Shown piece by piece: positions 7,143-13,105 of a stretch of DNA of 33,687 bases; position 1 is the first letter of the stretch; each line of letters opens with the position of its first letter. This DNA is from a virus. The notes beneath the pieces are model-generated. The model was not told the origin of the DNA, did not search any database, and was given only the letters and a program-made list of their open reading frames with translations. The position numbers and the translations under genes are program-made. The stretch is taken from positions 1 to 33,687 of the IMG/VR virus record IMGVR_UViG_3300033146_000933. The stretch is one strand, 5' to 3'.

Positions 7143-7806
7143 AATATTTGAATCCATATCAGGCGAAGTAGGAACAACCATCCGCCAAGGGGAACCTTGC
7201 ACTTTTGTTCGTTTCTTTGGTTGCCCAGTGCAATGCGTTTATTGTGACACCCAAGAATCGTGGAACATAACAGAGGATGCCCGACCGATACACTATACAG
7301 TAAAACAAATTATCAAGGAAGTTAAGTGCATCGGTAATCAAAATATAATTATTACCGGAGGAGAGCCAGTAATTCAAAAAGGTTTTGAAGATTTATTATT
7401 AGCCATGTGGAAAGATGATTGGATAAAAAAGATCGTCATTGAAACCTCTGGAATTCCTCCTTTGTTTGATTCTAGAAACACTCAAGGAAGAAATTTCAAA
7501 ATAGTTTGGGCTGTTGATTATAAACTACCTTCAGCAAAGTCTTCTTATCCAGAGCTGAACAAATTCCCGTACCAGTATTTAAAAGAGCATGATTTAATAA
7601 AATTCTTGATTTTTACTGAAGAGGATTTAAAAGAGGCAATCGATGTTTGTGAGCAATTCAATGCCTTATTCGCATATGATTGCCCTAAGTTGGTATTCGC
7701 TCCTGGGGACAAGAAATTAACTAAATTAATACTTGCATCGGCAAAGCAAGCCGGTGTAGAAATAATAATCAACGTCCAAATTCATAAAATTTTAAATATT
7801 GCTTGA
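7129..7806 (+). CDS. queE: QueE, 7-carboxy-7-deazaguanine synthase (radical SAM)
   Basis: Radical SAM enzyme that rearranges 6-carboxytetrahydropterin to 7-carboxy-7-deazaguanine (CDG). The cluster motif is C32-x3-C36-x2-C39 in GCPVQCVYCDT, preceded by IFESISGE, a QueE hallmark for substrate binding. TGGEP follows near residue 82. Length (225) is normal. The ATG at 7129 follows a G-rich binding site (GGGGGGATAGGA), and the gene overlaps the end of queD, so the two are translationally coupled. A promoter for the next genes overlaps its last codons. Confidence 0.92.
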   Translation: MRIAEIFESISGEVGTTIRQGEPCTFVRFFGCPVQCVYCDTQESWNITEDARPIHYTVKQIIKEVKCIGNQNIIITGGEPVIQKGFEDLLLAMWKDDWIKKIVIETSGIPPLFDSRNTQGRNFKIVWAVDYKLPSAKSSYPELNKFPYQYLKEHDLIKFLIFTEEDLKEAIDVCEQFNALFAYDCPKLVFAPGDKKLTKLILASAKQAGVEIIINVQIHKILNIA

Positions 7807-7831
7807 CATGTAGTACACATGCGTATATAGT
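7803..7831 (+). promoter_or_regulatory. sigma70-type promoter with overlapping dyad
   Basis: TTGACA at 7803-7808, a 17-base spacer and TATAGT at 7826-7831, about 30 bases before the ATG at 7861. The -35 end and spacer carry an inverted repeat CATGT-N5-ACATG (7807-7821), a plausible operator. It would give the zinc ribbon, the 8022 gene and the folE part of the modification cluster independent expression. Confidence 0.75.
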
Positions 7832-7860
7832 ATATGTAAATAAAACAAAGAGAGGAGCTT

Positions 7861-8025
7861 ATGGAAGAATCAGTAACAATCCACAAACTAACATGTGAGC
7901 GATGCGGCCATTCTTGGGTGCCAAGAGTTCAAACAGTGAAAACTTGCCCTAATTGCCGTTCCCCGTACTGGGACACACCGAAGCAGAAAAAGAAAGTAAC
8001 TCAATCTCAAGGAGAAGAAAAATGA
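7861..8025 (+). CDS. 54-residue zinc ribbon protein
   Basis: A short protein with CERCG at residues 12-16 and CPNCRSPYW at 29-37, a standard small zinc ribbon that ends in a lysine-rich tail. AGAGGAG precedes the ATG. Its stop overlaps the next start (ATGA), so the two are coupled. Single zinc ribbons of this form in phages often have unknown roles, possibly nucleic acid binding. Confidence 0.75.
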   Translation: MEESVTIHKLTCERCGHSWVPRVQTVKTCPNCRSPYWDTPKQKKKVTQSQGEEK

Positions 8026-8591
8026 AACATGCCGAATTGAAAGCACTCGTGGAAAAACTCAACGAACTGAAACTGGAAGGTATCGAATCCCTGCGTACGG
8101 TAGGAGTGAAAGGAACTGTCCTGAAGGAAAATTTCCTTCTGGCTATTGAGGAAATTGATGAAAAAGGTATGACTGATCAACTTCCTGATCCTTTCGTGGA
8201 TGCGTACAATGAGCTATCTAAAGAGAGCGAAGGCGATGGCGATGCTGCCGAAGCTCCAGTCAAGGACAAGCCTGCGAAGGACAAGCCTGCGAAGGACAAG
8301 CCTGCGAAGAAAAAAGTCGCCGGTGTTGGTAAAAATAAAGGTGCCGAACCTTCTCGCTACGGTCATGTGAAAACAGCAGTTTCTGGTAAACTCGATGATC
8401 TTTTGTTTGCTGGCAACACCGTTACTTTCATGATGAAAGAACTCGGAATTGCCCGTACTCGGGTTGTTAATCATGTGAAACACCTGAAAAATGATAAAGG
8501 TCTGAAGGTTACGGAAACTAAGCCGGAAGGCAAAGATGTCAAATTGAATGATACGCATTACCAGGTCGAAGAAGAATTTTGGACCAAATAG
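8022..8591 (+). CDS. probable DNA-binding protein with KDKPA repeats
   Basis: The start at 8022 is chosen because AAGGAGAAG precedes it and it overlaps the previous stop as ATGA. The 189-residue protein has a helical N-terminal domain (about 1-65), an acidic patch, a linker with three KDKPA repeats and a basic end (about 80-108), and a C-terminal domain (about 112-189). In the last, MMKELGIARTRVVNHVKHL fits a helix-turn-helix or winged helix, followed by a KGLKVTET wing. It is more GC-rich than its neighbours. It could be an abundant nucleoid-type or transcription factor; no family is recognised. Confidence 0.7.
   Translation: MKHAELKALVEKLNELKLEGIESLRTVGVKGTVLKENFLLAIEEIDEKGMTDQLPDPFVDAYNELSKESEGDGDAAEAPVKDKPAKDKPAKDKPAKKKVAGVGKNKGAEPSRYGHVKTAVSGKLDDLLFAGNTVTFMMKELGIARTRVVNHVKHLKNDKGLKVTETKPEGKDVKLNDTHYQVEEEFWTK
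8262..8306 (+). repeat. three tandem 15-bp repeats
   Basis: AAGGACAAGCCTGCG occurs three times without a gap (8262-8276, 8277-8291, 8292-8306), encoding KDKPA. Exact identity at DNA level suggests recent slippage expansion of the linker. Confidence 0.9.
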
Positions 8592-8628
8592 ATTAATCAA
8601 GTAGTTCCCGTCACTTAATTGTGAATCT

Positions 8629-8708
8629 AAAAGTTCGTGGTTCGGGTAGCAGTCTAAAAGCCTACATAACTGTCCGGTAAAACTTAAAGCTGTATCCCAC
8701 GAACTTTT
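8629..8708 (+). ncRNA. structured RNA element A in the folE leader
   Basis: AAAAGTTCGTGG (8629-8640) pairs perfectly with CCACGAACTTTT (8697-8708), closing a 56-base domain. Inside, CGG/CCG (8643-8645 and 8674-8676) stacks with CAGT/ACTG (8650-8653 and 8669-8672). Alternative pairings are TACA/TGTA (8663-8666 and 8691-8694) or GTAG/CTAC (8646-8649 and 8662-8665), so two folds compete. It lies 22 bases before the folE ATG, and no gene occupies 8592-8730. A smaller TCAC/GTGA hairpin lies upstream at 8611-8624. It shares a sequence core with element C. A cis-regulatory RNA or an independent small RNA are both possible; no known class is recognised. Confidence 0.6.
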
Positions 8709-8730
8709 CTTTCTATCAAGGATATAAAAA

Positions 8731-9312
8731 ATGAGCAGTGAAGCAATCGCACGAGCCGCCGTAGCGGAATTATTGGATTTTGCCGGAGACAATCCCGACA
8801 GAGAAGGTTTGCTTGAAACTCCAGATCGTGTTGTTCGTTCTTTTAAAGAGCTTTACAGTGGTTATAATATTGACCCGAAAAGCGTACTTAAAGCATTCGA
8901 CCCCGAAGACGTTGCTCTTGGGGATAATGTTAATTACGATGAAATTGTCTTGGTAAAAGATATTGAATTATTCTCCACATGTGAACACCATATGCAGCCG
9001 TTCTTCGGAAAAGCACATATCGCTTACATGCCAACTAAGAAAGTTCTCGGAGTGTCGAAGCTTGTCCGATTAATGGAAGTCTTCGCTCGCCGGTTACAAA
9101 TACAGGAACGAATCGGAAAACAAATCACAAATGCCCTTATGGAATATGGTCTATGTTCCGGTGCTGCGTGTATCATTGAAGCACAGCATTTCTGCATGAC
9201 CTCGCGAGGTGTTCAAAAGCAAAACTCTAAAATGGTAACAAGTTCCATGCAGGGGTGCTTTTTAGAAAACCAAACTACTCGACAAGAACTCATGATGCTG
9301 ATTAAGGGGTAA
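8731..9312 (+). CDS. folE: FolE, GTP cyclohydrolase I
   Basis: Opens GTP to dihydroneopterin triphosphate, the first step of the 7-deazaguanine (and folate) pathway. Zinc-binding motifs are STCEHH near residue 88 and HFCM near 155; GKAHIAYMP, GVSKLVRL and the C-terminal SRGVQKQNSKMVTSSM match type I enzymes. The length of 193 residues is normal. CAAGGA precedes the ATG, which follows structured element A. The stop overlaps the radical SAM gene start. In this setting it supplies phage-encoded precursor for the DNA modification rather than folate. Confidence 0.93.
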   Translation: MSSEAIARAAVAELLDFAGDNPDREGLLETPDRVVRSFKELYSGYNIDPKSVLKAFDPEDVALGDNVNYDEIVLVKDIELFSTCEHHMQPFFGKAHIAYMPTKKVLGVSKLVRLMEVFARRLQIQERIGKQITNALMEYGLCSGAACIIEAQHFCMTSRGVQKQNSKMVTSSMQGCFLENQTTRQELMMLIKG

Positions 9313-10304
9313 TGATGAAGGTTGTTAAAGCAGAAATTCTTTTTAGTCGCAAATGTAACTTGGATTGCAGTTATTGTGGCATGGTTACAGGAAAAGAGAA
9401 TAACCGAAGTGTTGGTTCTTGGTTTAACGGCATGAGGAACTTAAAAGAACTAGGATGCGAATTTGCAGCATTCTATGGTGCCGAGCCACTTCTTGAGTTT
9501 GATAAATTGATAGACGTTGTGGCTTTCGCAGAACAAATCGGCATAAACACAACGATTATCACTTCTGGAATAGTTCCTAGTTTCCGAGAGAAACTAAAAC
9601 TGCTTTACGAAGCTGGAGCTAAAAGTATTTCTATGTCCTACGATATGCTTCCACTTGACTACTCCAGTGAATTGAAGATGGTAGGTACAATCGAAGATTT
9701 GCTTTATTTCCAGAGTCTTGGAGATATTAGGGATGTTGCTGCTATTTCTACCCTTACCAGAACTAATTTTCATTTACTACCGGAAACAATTATAAAAAAT
9801 TCGCAATTGGGCATTTGGACGTTCTTTGACTTCATCCACCCCGATAGGGGATTGCCAGGGAGTAAGTGCAGAGGAGACGGCGGTGGTCTGTTGTTTAAAG
9901 AACAAGACTTTCCTTATTTACTAAAAACTTTGTATGAAGTTCAAGAGCTTAAAGAAAATGGAGCACTTGTACACGCTTCAACAGAATTTCTTGCATTAAT
10001 GGCACAAGAAAACTTTTCCTTACTGAAAAACTTTAATTGGAATTGTGCAAAACACGATGTTTTTCCTTCTTGGGTAACAATCGATTGTGATGGTTCGGTA
10101 CATTATTGTGATGATTTTCAAGAGCAACGGAAAAAACCAAAATTTGATATGACTACAATTCATGAAAATTGGGAATATTTTTCTGAGTATGGTAAAGAAT
10201 TAATTTCCACCCGATGTAGAGGGTGTGCTTGGTCTACCCATATTGATGCTCATTACATCAAGATGGGGGTTAATTCTTTAAATTCTTACATCCACGGTCT
10301 GTAA
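9312..10304 (+). CDS. radical SAM protein with SPASM-like cysteine-rich C-terminus
   Basis: The N-terminal motif KCNLDCSYC gives C15, C19 and C22 for the SAM-binding [4Fe-4S] cluster. FYGAEPLLEF follows where the GGEP motif is expected. The last ~100 residues carry WNC, IDCDGSVHYC and TRCRGCAW, a cysteine set like SPASM or twitch domains that hold auxiliary clusters. Such enzymes commonly modify peptides or other complex substrates. It lies between folE and queC and overlaps the folE stop, so it belongs to the 7-deazaguanine operon, but none of the standard steps to preQ0 needs it. Start is ATG 9312 or 9315. The substrate is unknown; tailoring of the 7-deazaguanine base or a separate modification are possibilities. 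Confidence 0.85.
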   Translation: MMKVVKAEILFSRKCNLDCSYCGMVTGKENNRSVGSWFNGMRNLKELGCEFAAFYGAEPLLEFDKLIDVVAFAEQIGINTTIITSGIVPSFREKLKLLYEAGAKSISMSYDMLPLDYSSELKMVGTIEDLLYFQSLGDIRDVAAISTLTRTNFHLLPETIIKNSQLGIWTFFDFIHPDRGLPGSKCRGDGGGLLFKEQDFPYLLKTLYEVQELKENGALVHASTEFLALMAQENFSLLKNFNWNCAKHDVFPSWVTIDCDGSVHYCDDFQEQRKKPKFDMTTIHENWEYFSEYGKELISTRCRGCAWSTHIDAHYIKMGVNSLNSYIHGL

Positions 10305-10347
10305 TCATTTGATTTAAAAGGTAAATAAGAAAGAGAGAGATTATTAT

Positions 10348-10428
10348 CAGCGGTGAGTCGGTCTATAGAAGTGTTGATCACCTTCTGAGAGGGTCGCTAC
10401 CGAGGGGGTTCGAATCCCCCGCCGCTGC
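10348..10428 (+). tRNA. tRNA-like gene, isotype unresolved
   Basis: A 7-bp acceptor stem CAGCGGT/GCCGCTG (10348-10354 and 10421-10427, one G:T) and a perfect T arm GGGGG-TTCGAAT-CCCCC (10404-10420) are exactly as in a real tRNA, with the normal direct junction between them. The D arm is weak. The anticodon arm is ambiguous: ACCT/GGGT with a TCTGAGA loop gives anticodon TGA (Ser) but a C at position 33, while the loop TTCTGAG would give CTG (Gln) with poor stem pairing. A short GGT/ACC hairpin (10392-10401) could be a variable arm. CCA is not encoded. It is either a divergent functional tRNA or a tRNA-derived element. Confidence 0.6.
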
Positions 10429-10440
10429 AAAGGAGAATTT

Positions 10441-10599
10441 ATGAAAAAAATAGTTAGTATTTTATTTCCAAAAATAAGAGTTAATCCTTTAGAATTGCAA
10501 AGGAAAATCGAGTCTGAAGGAAATCTTGTAAATTTTACTTTGTCTTCAGGAGAGCATGAATTAGCAATCCGTGGAATATACACAGCAAGACTAAAATAA
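10441..10599 (+). CDS. small hypothetical protein, 52 residues
   Basis: A short frame with AAAGGAG just before the ATG, starting 12 bases after the tRNA-like element. The protein has a basic start and a beta pattern (LVNFTLSSGEHELAIRGIY) but no known motif. It lies between two structured RNA segments. Whether it acts as a protein or as a leader peptide cannot be told. Confidence 0.5.
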   Translation: MKKIVSILFPKIRVNPLELQRKIESEGNLVNFTLSSGEHELAIRGIYTARLK

Positions 10600-10600
10600 A

Positions 10601-10718
10601 TAAGACGCTGCTACCGTCTAAAAATTCATAGTAACGAACTCGGAAGGTGAGCTGCTATGTTAAGTACAGGCTGGTACTGGTATAACCCCCCTCCGTACTA
10701 AGTCAGCCCAGCGTTTTA
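10601..10718 (+). ncRNA. structured RNA element C
   Basis: TAAGACGCTG (10601-10610) pairs with CAGCGTTTTA (10709-10718), a 10-bp closing helix with one G:T. Inside is a helix CATAG/CTATG (10627-10631 and 10655-10659) with an inner CTC/GAG, and a long hairpin GGCTG+GTAC/GTAC+CAGCC (10669-10677 and 10695-10708) that stacks directly on the closing helix, giving a three-way junction. The loop holds CCCCCCTCC, which could pair with the AAGGAG site at 10718-10723. The core GTCTAAAA...TAAC...CGG...AGCTG is shared with element A. No gene lies in 10600-10728. No known RNA class is recognised. Confidence 0.65.
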
Positions 10719-10728
10719 AGGAGCAAAA

Positions 10729-10872
10729 ATGAAAATAGAAACGACCGAATGGGATAAGGAAGAAAATGAATTTTATATTCTCCCATTATTGTCTGCTGCG
10801 AAATCGAATAAAATAATTACAATAAATATTGGATGGCTTCTTTGGGCATTCAGTTTTCAATTCCGATATTAA
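10729..10872 (+). CDS. small hypothetical protein, 47 residues
   Basis: A short frame with AAGGAG 5 bases before its ATG; that site touches the closing helix of element C. The N-terminal half is charged (TEWDKEENEF) and the C-terminal half is hydrophobic and aromatic (ITINIGWLLWAFSFQF), so it may associate with membrane. No family recognised. It could also be a regulated leader peptide upstream of queC. Confidence 0.45.
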   Translation: MKIETTEWDKEENEFYILPLLSAAKSNKIITINIGWLLWAFSFQFRY

Positions 10873-10874
10873 TT

Positions 10875-10967
10875 TCCTTCGGCCTCAATGGTGAGGTGCT
10901 TCTATAGTGAACTGATTTTCGGATTCAGTTATGCGACACTATGGAAGCAACGAAGGATTCAGGAGGC
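10875..10967 (+). promoter_or_regulatory. structured queC leader (element D), candidate riboswitch-like switch
   Basis: TCCTTCG/CGAAGGA (10875-10881 and 10951-10957) closes a three-way junction. One arm is CCTC/GAGG (10883-10886 and 10893-10896). The other is GCTTCTATAGTG with CACTATGGAAGC (10898-10909 and 10937-10948, 12 bp with one G:T), extended by AACTGA/TCAGTT (10910-10915 and 10925-10930). The queC ribosome binding site AGGAGG (10961-10966) can instead pair: GCCTC at 10882-10886 matches GAGGC at 10963-10967. The first arm and this pairing exclude each other, which would switch translation on or off. The ligand, if any, is unknown. Confidence 0.65.
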
Positions 10968-10970
10968 TCT

Positions 10971-11948
10971 ATGTATAATAAAATTCTATGTCTTTCTGGT
11001 GGTTTAGATTCTGTAATTGCTTATTACTTTTTAGGCAAACCTCAAACCATCTTCTTTGATACGAAAACCTATTCAGATAAAGAAAAAGCGGTCGTGCTAA
11101 AAATAGCACCGCATACTATAATTGACAACTCTTTGGATTTTTCTGAAATAGACACAAACGAAAATGCTTTCATACCAGGAAGAAATTTACTATTTGCTAT
11201 GAGAGCAGCACAATACTCTGATGAAGTGGTAATTGCCGGAGTGAAAGATGATGTAGTTGGTGATAAGAATGAAAATGCTTTTTATTCCATATCCAGAACA
11301 ATCCGATTGATTTTAAATAATCCAGATTTTAAATTAACTTCTCCATTCTGGGAAGTGACAAAATCCGATATAGTTAAGTCGTTACTTGAAAATGAAACCG
11401 ATGCAGTGAACATTATCAATTCCACTTTCTCTTGTTATTCCCCTAATATGTTTGGTAAAGAATGTCATGCGTGTCCAGCATGTTTTAGAAAATGGAATGC
11501 CCTATGGGATAATAATATTAAAACACCATTTACCAATAAAGAGTTAATGCAAGAGTATTATACAAAAGCACTTGATGATGGGTACATTGAGGAACGGAAT
11601 AAATCAATTATAAAATGTGTGGAAGAATTTCGAATGAAATCCCCTCCAGAAGGTGCTAAAAGAAAACACACCTTTTGTTTTGATATTGATGGGGTACTCA
11701 CAAACGAAACTGAAGGTCATGATTATCTCAGTAGAACCCCAAATGAAAATACTATTTGGAAAATACGGGAACTTTACAATAGCGGAGCAACAATAATCTT
11801 ACAAAGCGCAAGGTGGCATTGTGATCTAAATGTTACGCAATCTTGGCTGGATAAATACAGCGTTCCTTACCATGAATTACATTTAGGAAAGCCAAAAGCA
11901 GATTTTTATATTGATGATCGCATGATTAAAATAGAGGACATAGGATGA
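10971..11948 (+). CDS. queC: QueC (preQ0 synthase) fused to a HAD phosphatase domain
   Basis: The start at 10971 is chosen because AGGAGG lies at 10961-10966; the upstream ATG at 10941 falls inside a helix of the leader and has no binding site. Residues 1-~230 are QueC, which converts CDG to 7-cyano-7-deazaguanine (preQ0) with ATP and ammonia: PP-loop SGGLDS at 9-14, NENAF and GRNLL, and the zinc cysteines in FSCYS and ECHACPAC. Residues ~232-325 are a HAD domain: FDIDGVLTN with Asp238 and Asp240, then LQSAR, GKPKAD and IDDR. HAD domains with this YHEL...GKP.AD.YIDD ending are common phosphatases in sugar-related clusters. The fusion is unusual; the HAD substrate is unknown. Overlaps dpdA by 4 bases. 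Confidence 0.9.
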   Translation: MYNKILCLSGGLDSVIAYYFLGKPQTIFFDTKTYSDKEKAVVLKIAPHTIIDNSLDFSEIDTNENAFIPGRNLLFAMRAAQYSDEVVIAGVKDDVVGDKNENAFYSISRTIRLILNNPDFKLTSPFWEVTKSDIVKSLLENETDAVNIINSTFSCYSPNMFGKECHACPACFRKWNALWDNNIKTPFTNKELMQEYYTKALDDGYIEERNKSIIKCVEEFRMKSPPEGAKRKHTFCFDIDGVLTNETEGHDYLSRTPNENTIWKIRELYNSGATIILQSARWHCDLNVTQSWLDKYSVPYHELHLGKPKADFYIDDRMIKIEDIG

Positions 11949-12814
11949 GTGTTACTTTCTTTCTTGATAGCGGGGCTTTCTCTGCCGATTCACAAGGTAA
12001 GCCAATTGATGTTGCTGATTACATTTCCTACATAAAAGAGCATGAGGATGTTATCGATATTTATCCCGTTCTTGATGTTATCGGCAATGCACAAGCGACA
12101 TGGAAAAATCAGAACATTATGGAAAGTTCTGGTTTAACTCCAATGCCAGTGTTCCACGTTGAAGATGACATTAGTTATCTGTACCAATGTTTAGATTATG
12201 AATACTTTTGTTTAGGGGGGATGGCTGGTGGGGCTTCCCATAAATCACGACAACATTTCCTAAACAATTGCTTTGATATTATCTGTGACACTCCAGATAG
12301 AAAACCTAAATGCAAAGTTCATGGGTTCGGATTAGCTGCTCCGTCTTTAATGACTGCTTATCCATTTTACAGCATCGATACTTCTAGTTGGGTGTCTTAT
12401 TCACAATATGGAATTATCCTTCTCCCGAAACTTGGGACGAACGGTCTTCCGCGGTATGACAAGACCCCAATCAAAATATTTGTTACCGAGCGTTCTCCTA
12501 AAAAATCTATGGAAGGTTTACATATTCAAAATTTAACTAAATCGGAACAATCGGGGGTTAAAGAATACATTGAATATATGGGATTCCAAGTGGGGGAGAG
12601 CTATACTTTCGAAGCGGATCCAGACTATGAATTGAAAGAGCAAGAGCTATTCATCAATAAAGAAAAAACTTGCGTGGAGCACGTGGTTACGCTCGGAATT
12701 TGCAACAACAATTCACTTCGTTATGCTTTAAATATGAACTACTTTCAAAAGATCGCTGATTCCTGTCCAGAATGGCCTTGGTCCTGGACTCCACAGATAC
12801 GATCATTTTTTTAA
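11945..12814 (+). CDS. dpdA: DpdA-like DNA guanine transglycosylase
   Basis: A 289-residue protein related to tRNA-guanine transglycosylase, of the phage DpdA type that replaces guanine in DNA by a 7-deazaguanine base. Family features are FFLDSGAFSA at 5-14 (catalytic-type Asp), PVLDVIGNA near 42 (second Asp), FCLGGMAGG near 88, KVHGFGLAAPSL near 125 and YSIDTSSW near 143. The zinc-binding CxCxxC of tRNA enzymes is not evident. It follows queC with an ATGA overlap, so it should be made together with preQ0 synthase. The residues match the family well, but the exact subfamily and its sequence preference cannot be read from the window. Confidence 0.82.
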   Translation: MSVTFFLDSGAFSADSQGKPIDVADYISYIKEHEDVIDIYPVLDVIGNAQATWKNQNIMESSGLTPMPVFHVEDDISYLYQCLDYEYFCLGGMAGGASHKSRQHFLNNCFDIICDTPDRKPKCKVHGFGLAAPSLMTAYPFYSIDTSSWVSYSQYGIILLPKLGTNGLPRYDKTPIKIFVTERSPKKSMEGLHIQNLTKSEQSGVKEYIEYMGFQVGESYTFEADPDYELKEQELFINKEKTCVEHVVTLGICNNNSLRYALNMNYFQKIADSCPEWPWSWTPQIRSFF

Positions 12815-12837
12815 TTAACTGAAAAGGAGATTATACC

Positions 12838-13101
12838 ATGGGGAAAAATGTATGCAACGTGCAGGCTAAATTTGAAATAGAGGAACTGTGTGAGGAAGTT
12901 CAGGAAAGCTGTTACGATTCTCTGGCCGTTATCGGGGTAAAAGACTTGCCAGGGGACACTATGGGAATTTCTATAGCAACAACCTCGGATGTTACCCCAA
13001 CAATGACCATAGCCTTATTACACCAAGTAATTGATGGTCTTGTAGAGAAACACGGGGAATCGGTAATGCCCCCAAAAGGTCTTAGAAAGACAAGGCATTA
13101 A
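12838..13101 (+). CDS. unknown 87-residue protein
   Basis: AAAGGAG precedes the ATG. The protein begins with cysteines (VCNVQAKFEIEELCEEVQESC) and has a beta strand pattern around GDTMGISIATTSD. No family recognised. It is the first gene after dpdA and may be a partner of it, but nothing in the sequence shows this. Confidence 0.6.
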   Translation: MGKNVCNVQAKFEIEELCEEVQESCYDSLAVIGVKDLPGDTMGISIATTSDVTPTMTIALLHQVIDGLVEKHGESVMPPKGLRKTRH

Positions 13102-13105
13102 TATC

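Noticed and set aside
2243-8306. Direct repeats as a CRISPR array
   Set aside because: The repeats lie within coding sequence, in only two or three copies, and are not separated by regular unique spacers.
8629-8708. Element A as a tRNA (about 75 bases from 8632 to 8706 with a long acceptor-like stem)
   Set aside because: There is no T arm with a TTC-type loop and no plausible anticodon arm; it matches element C better.
8214-8792. 192-codon open frame on the - strand
   Set aside because: It runs antisense to the KDKPA-repeat gene and through structured element A into folE. Its apparent repeats are the complement of the tandem DNA repeats, and it has no start signal or recognisable domain.
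10347-10583. 78-codon open frame on the - strand
   Set aside because: It is antisense to the tRNA-like element and the small + strand gene, with no binding site.
10875-10957. Known preQ1 riboswitch classes for the queC leader
   Set aside because: The compact H-type pseudoknot of preQ1-I and the layouts of classes II and III are not visible; the three-way junction differs. Formal covariance search would be decisive.
10941-10970. Earlier ATG as start of queC
   Set aside because: It lies within a helix of the leader and has no binding site, while ATG 10971 follows a perfect AGGAGG.
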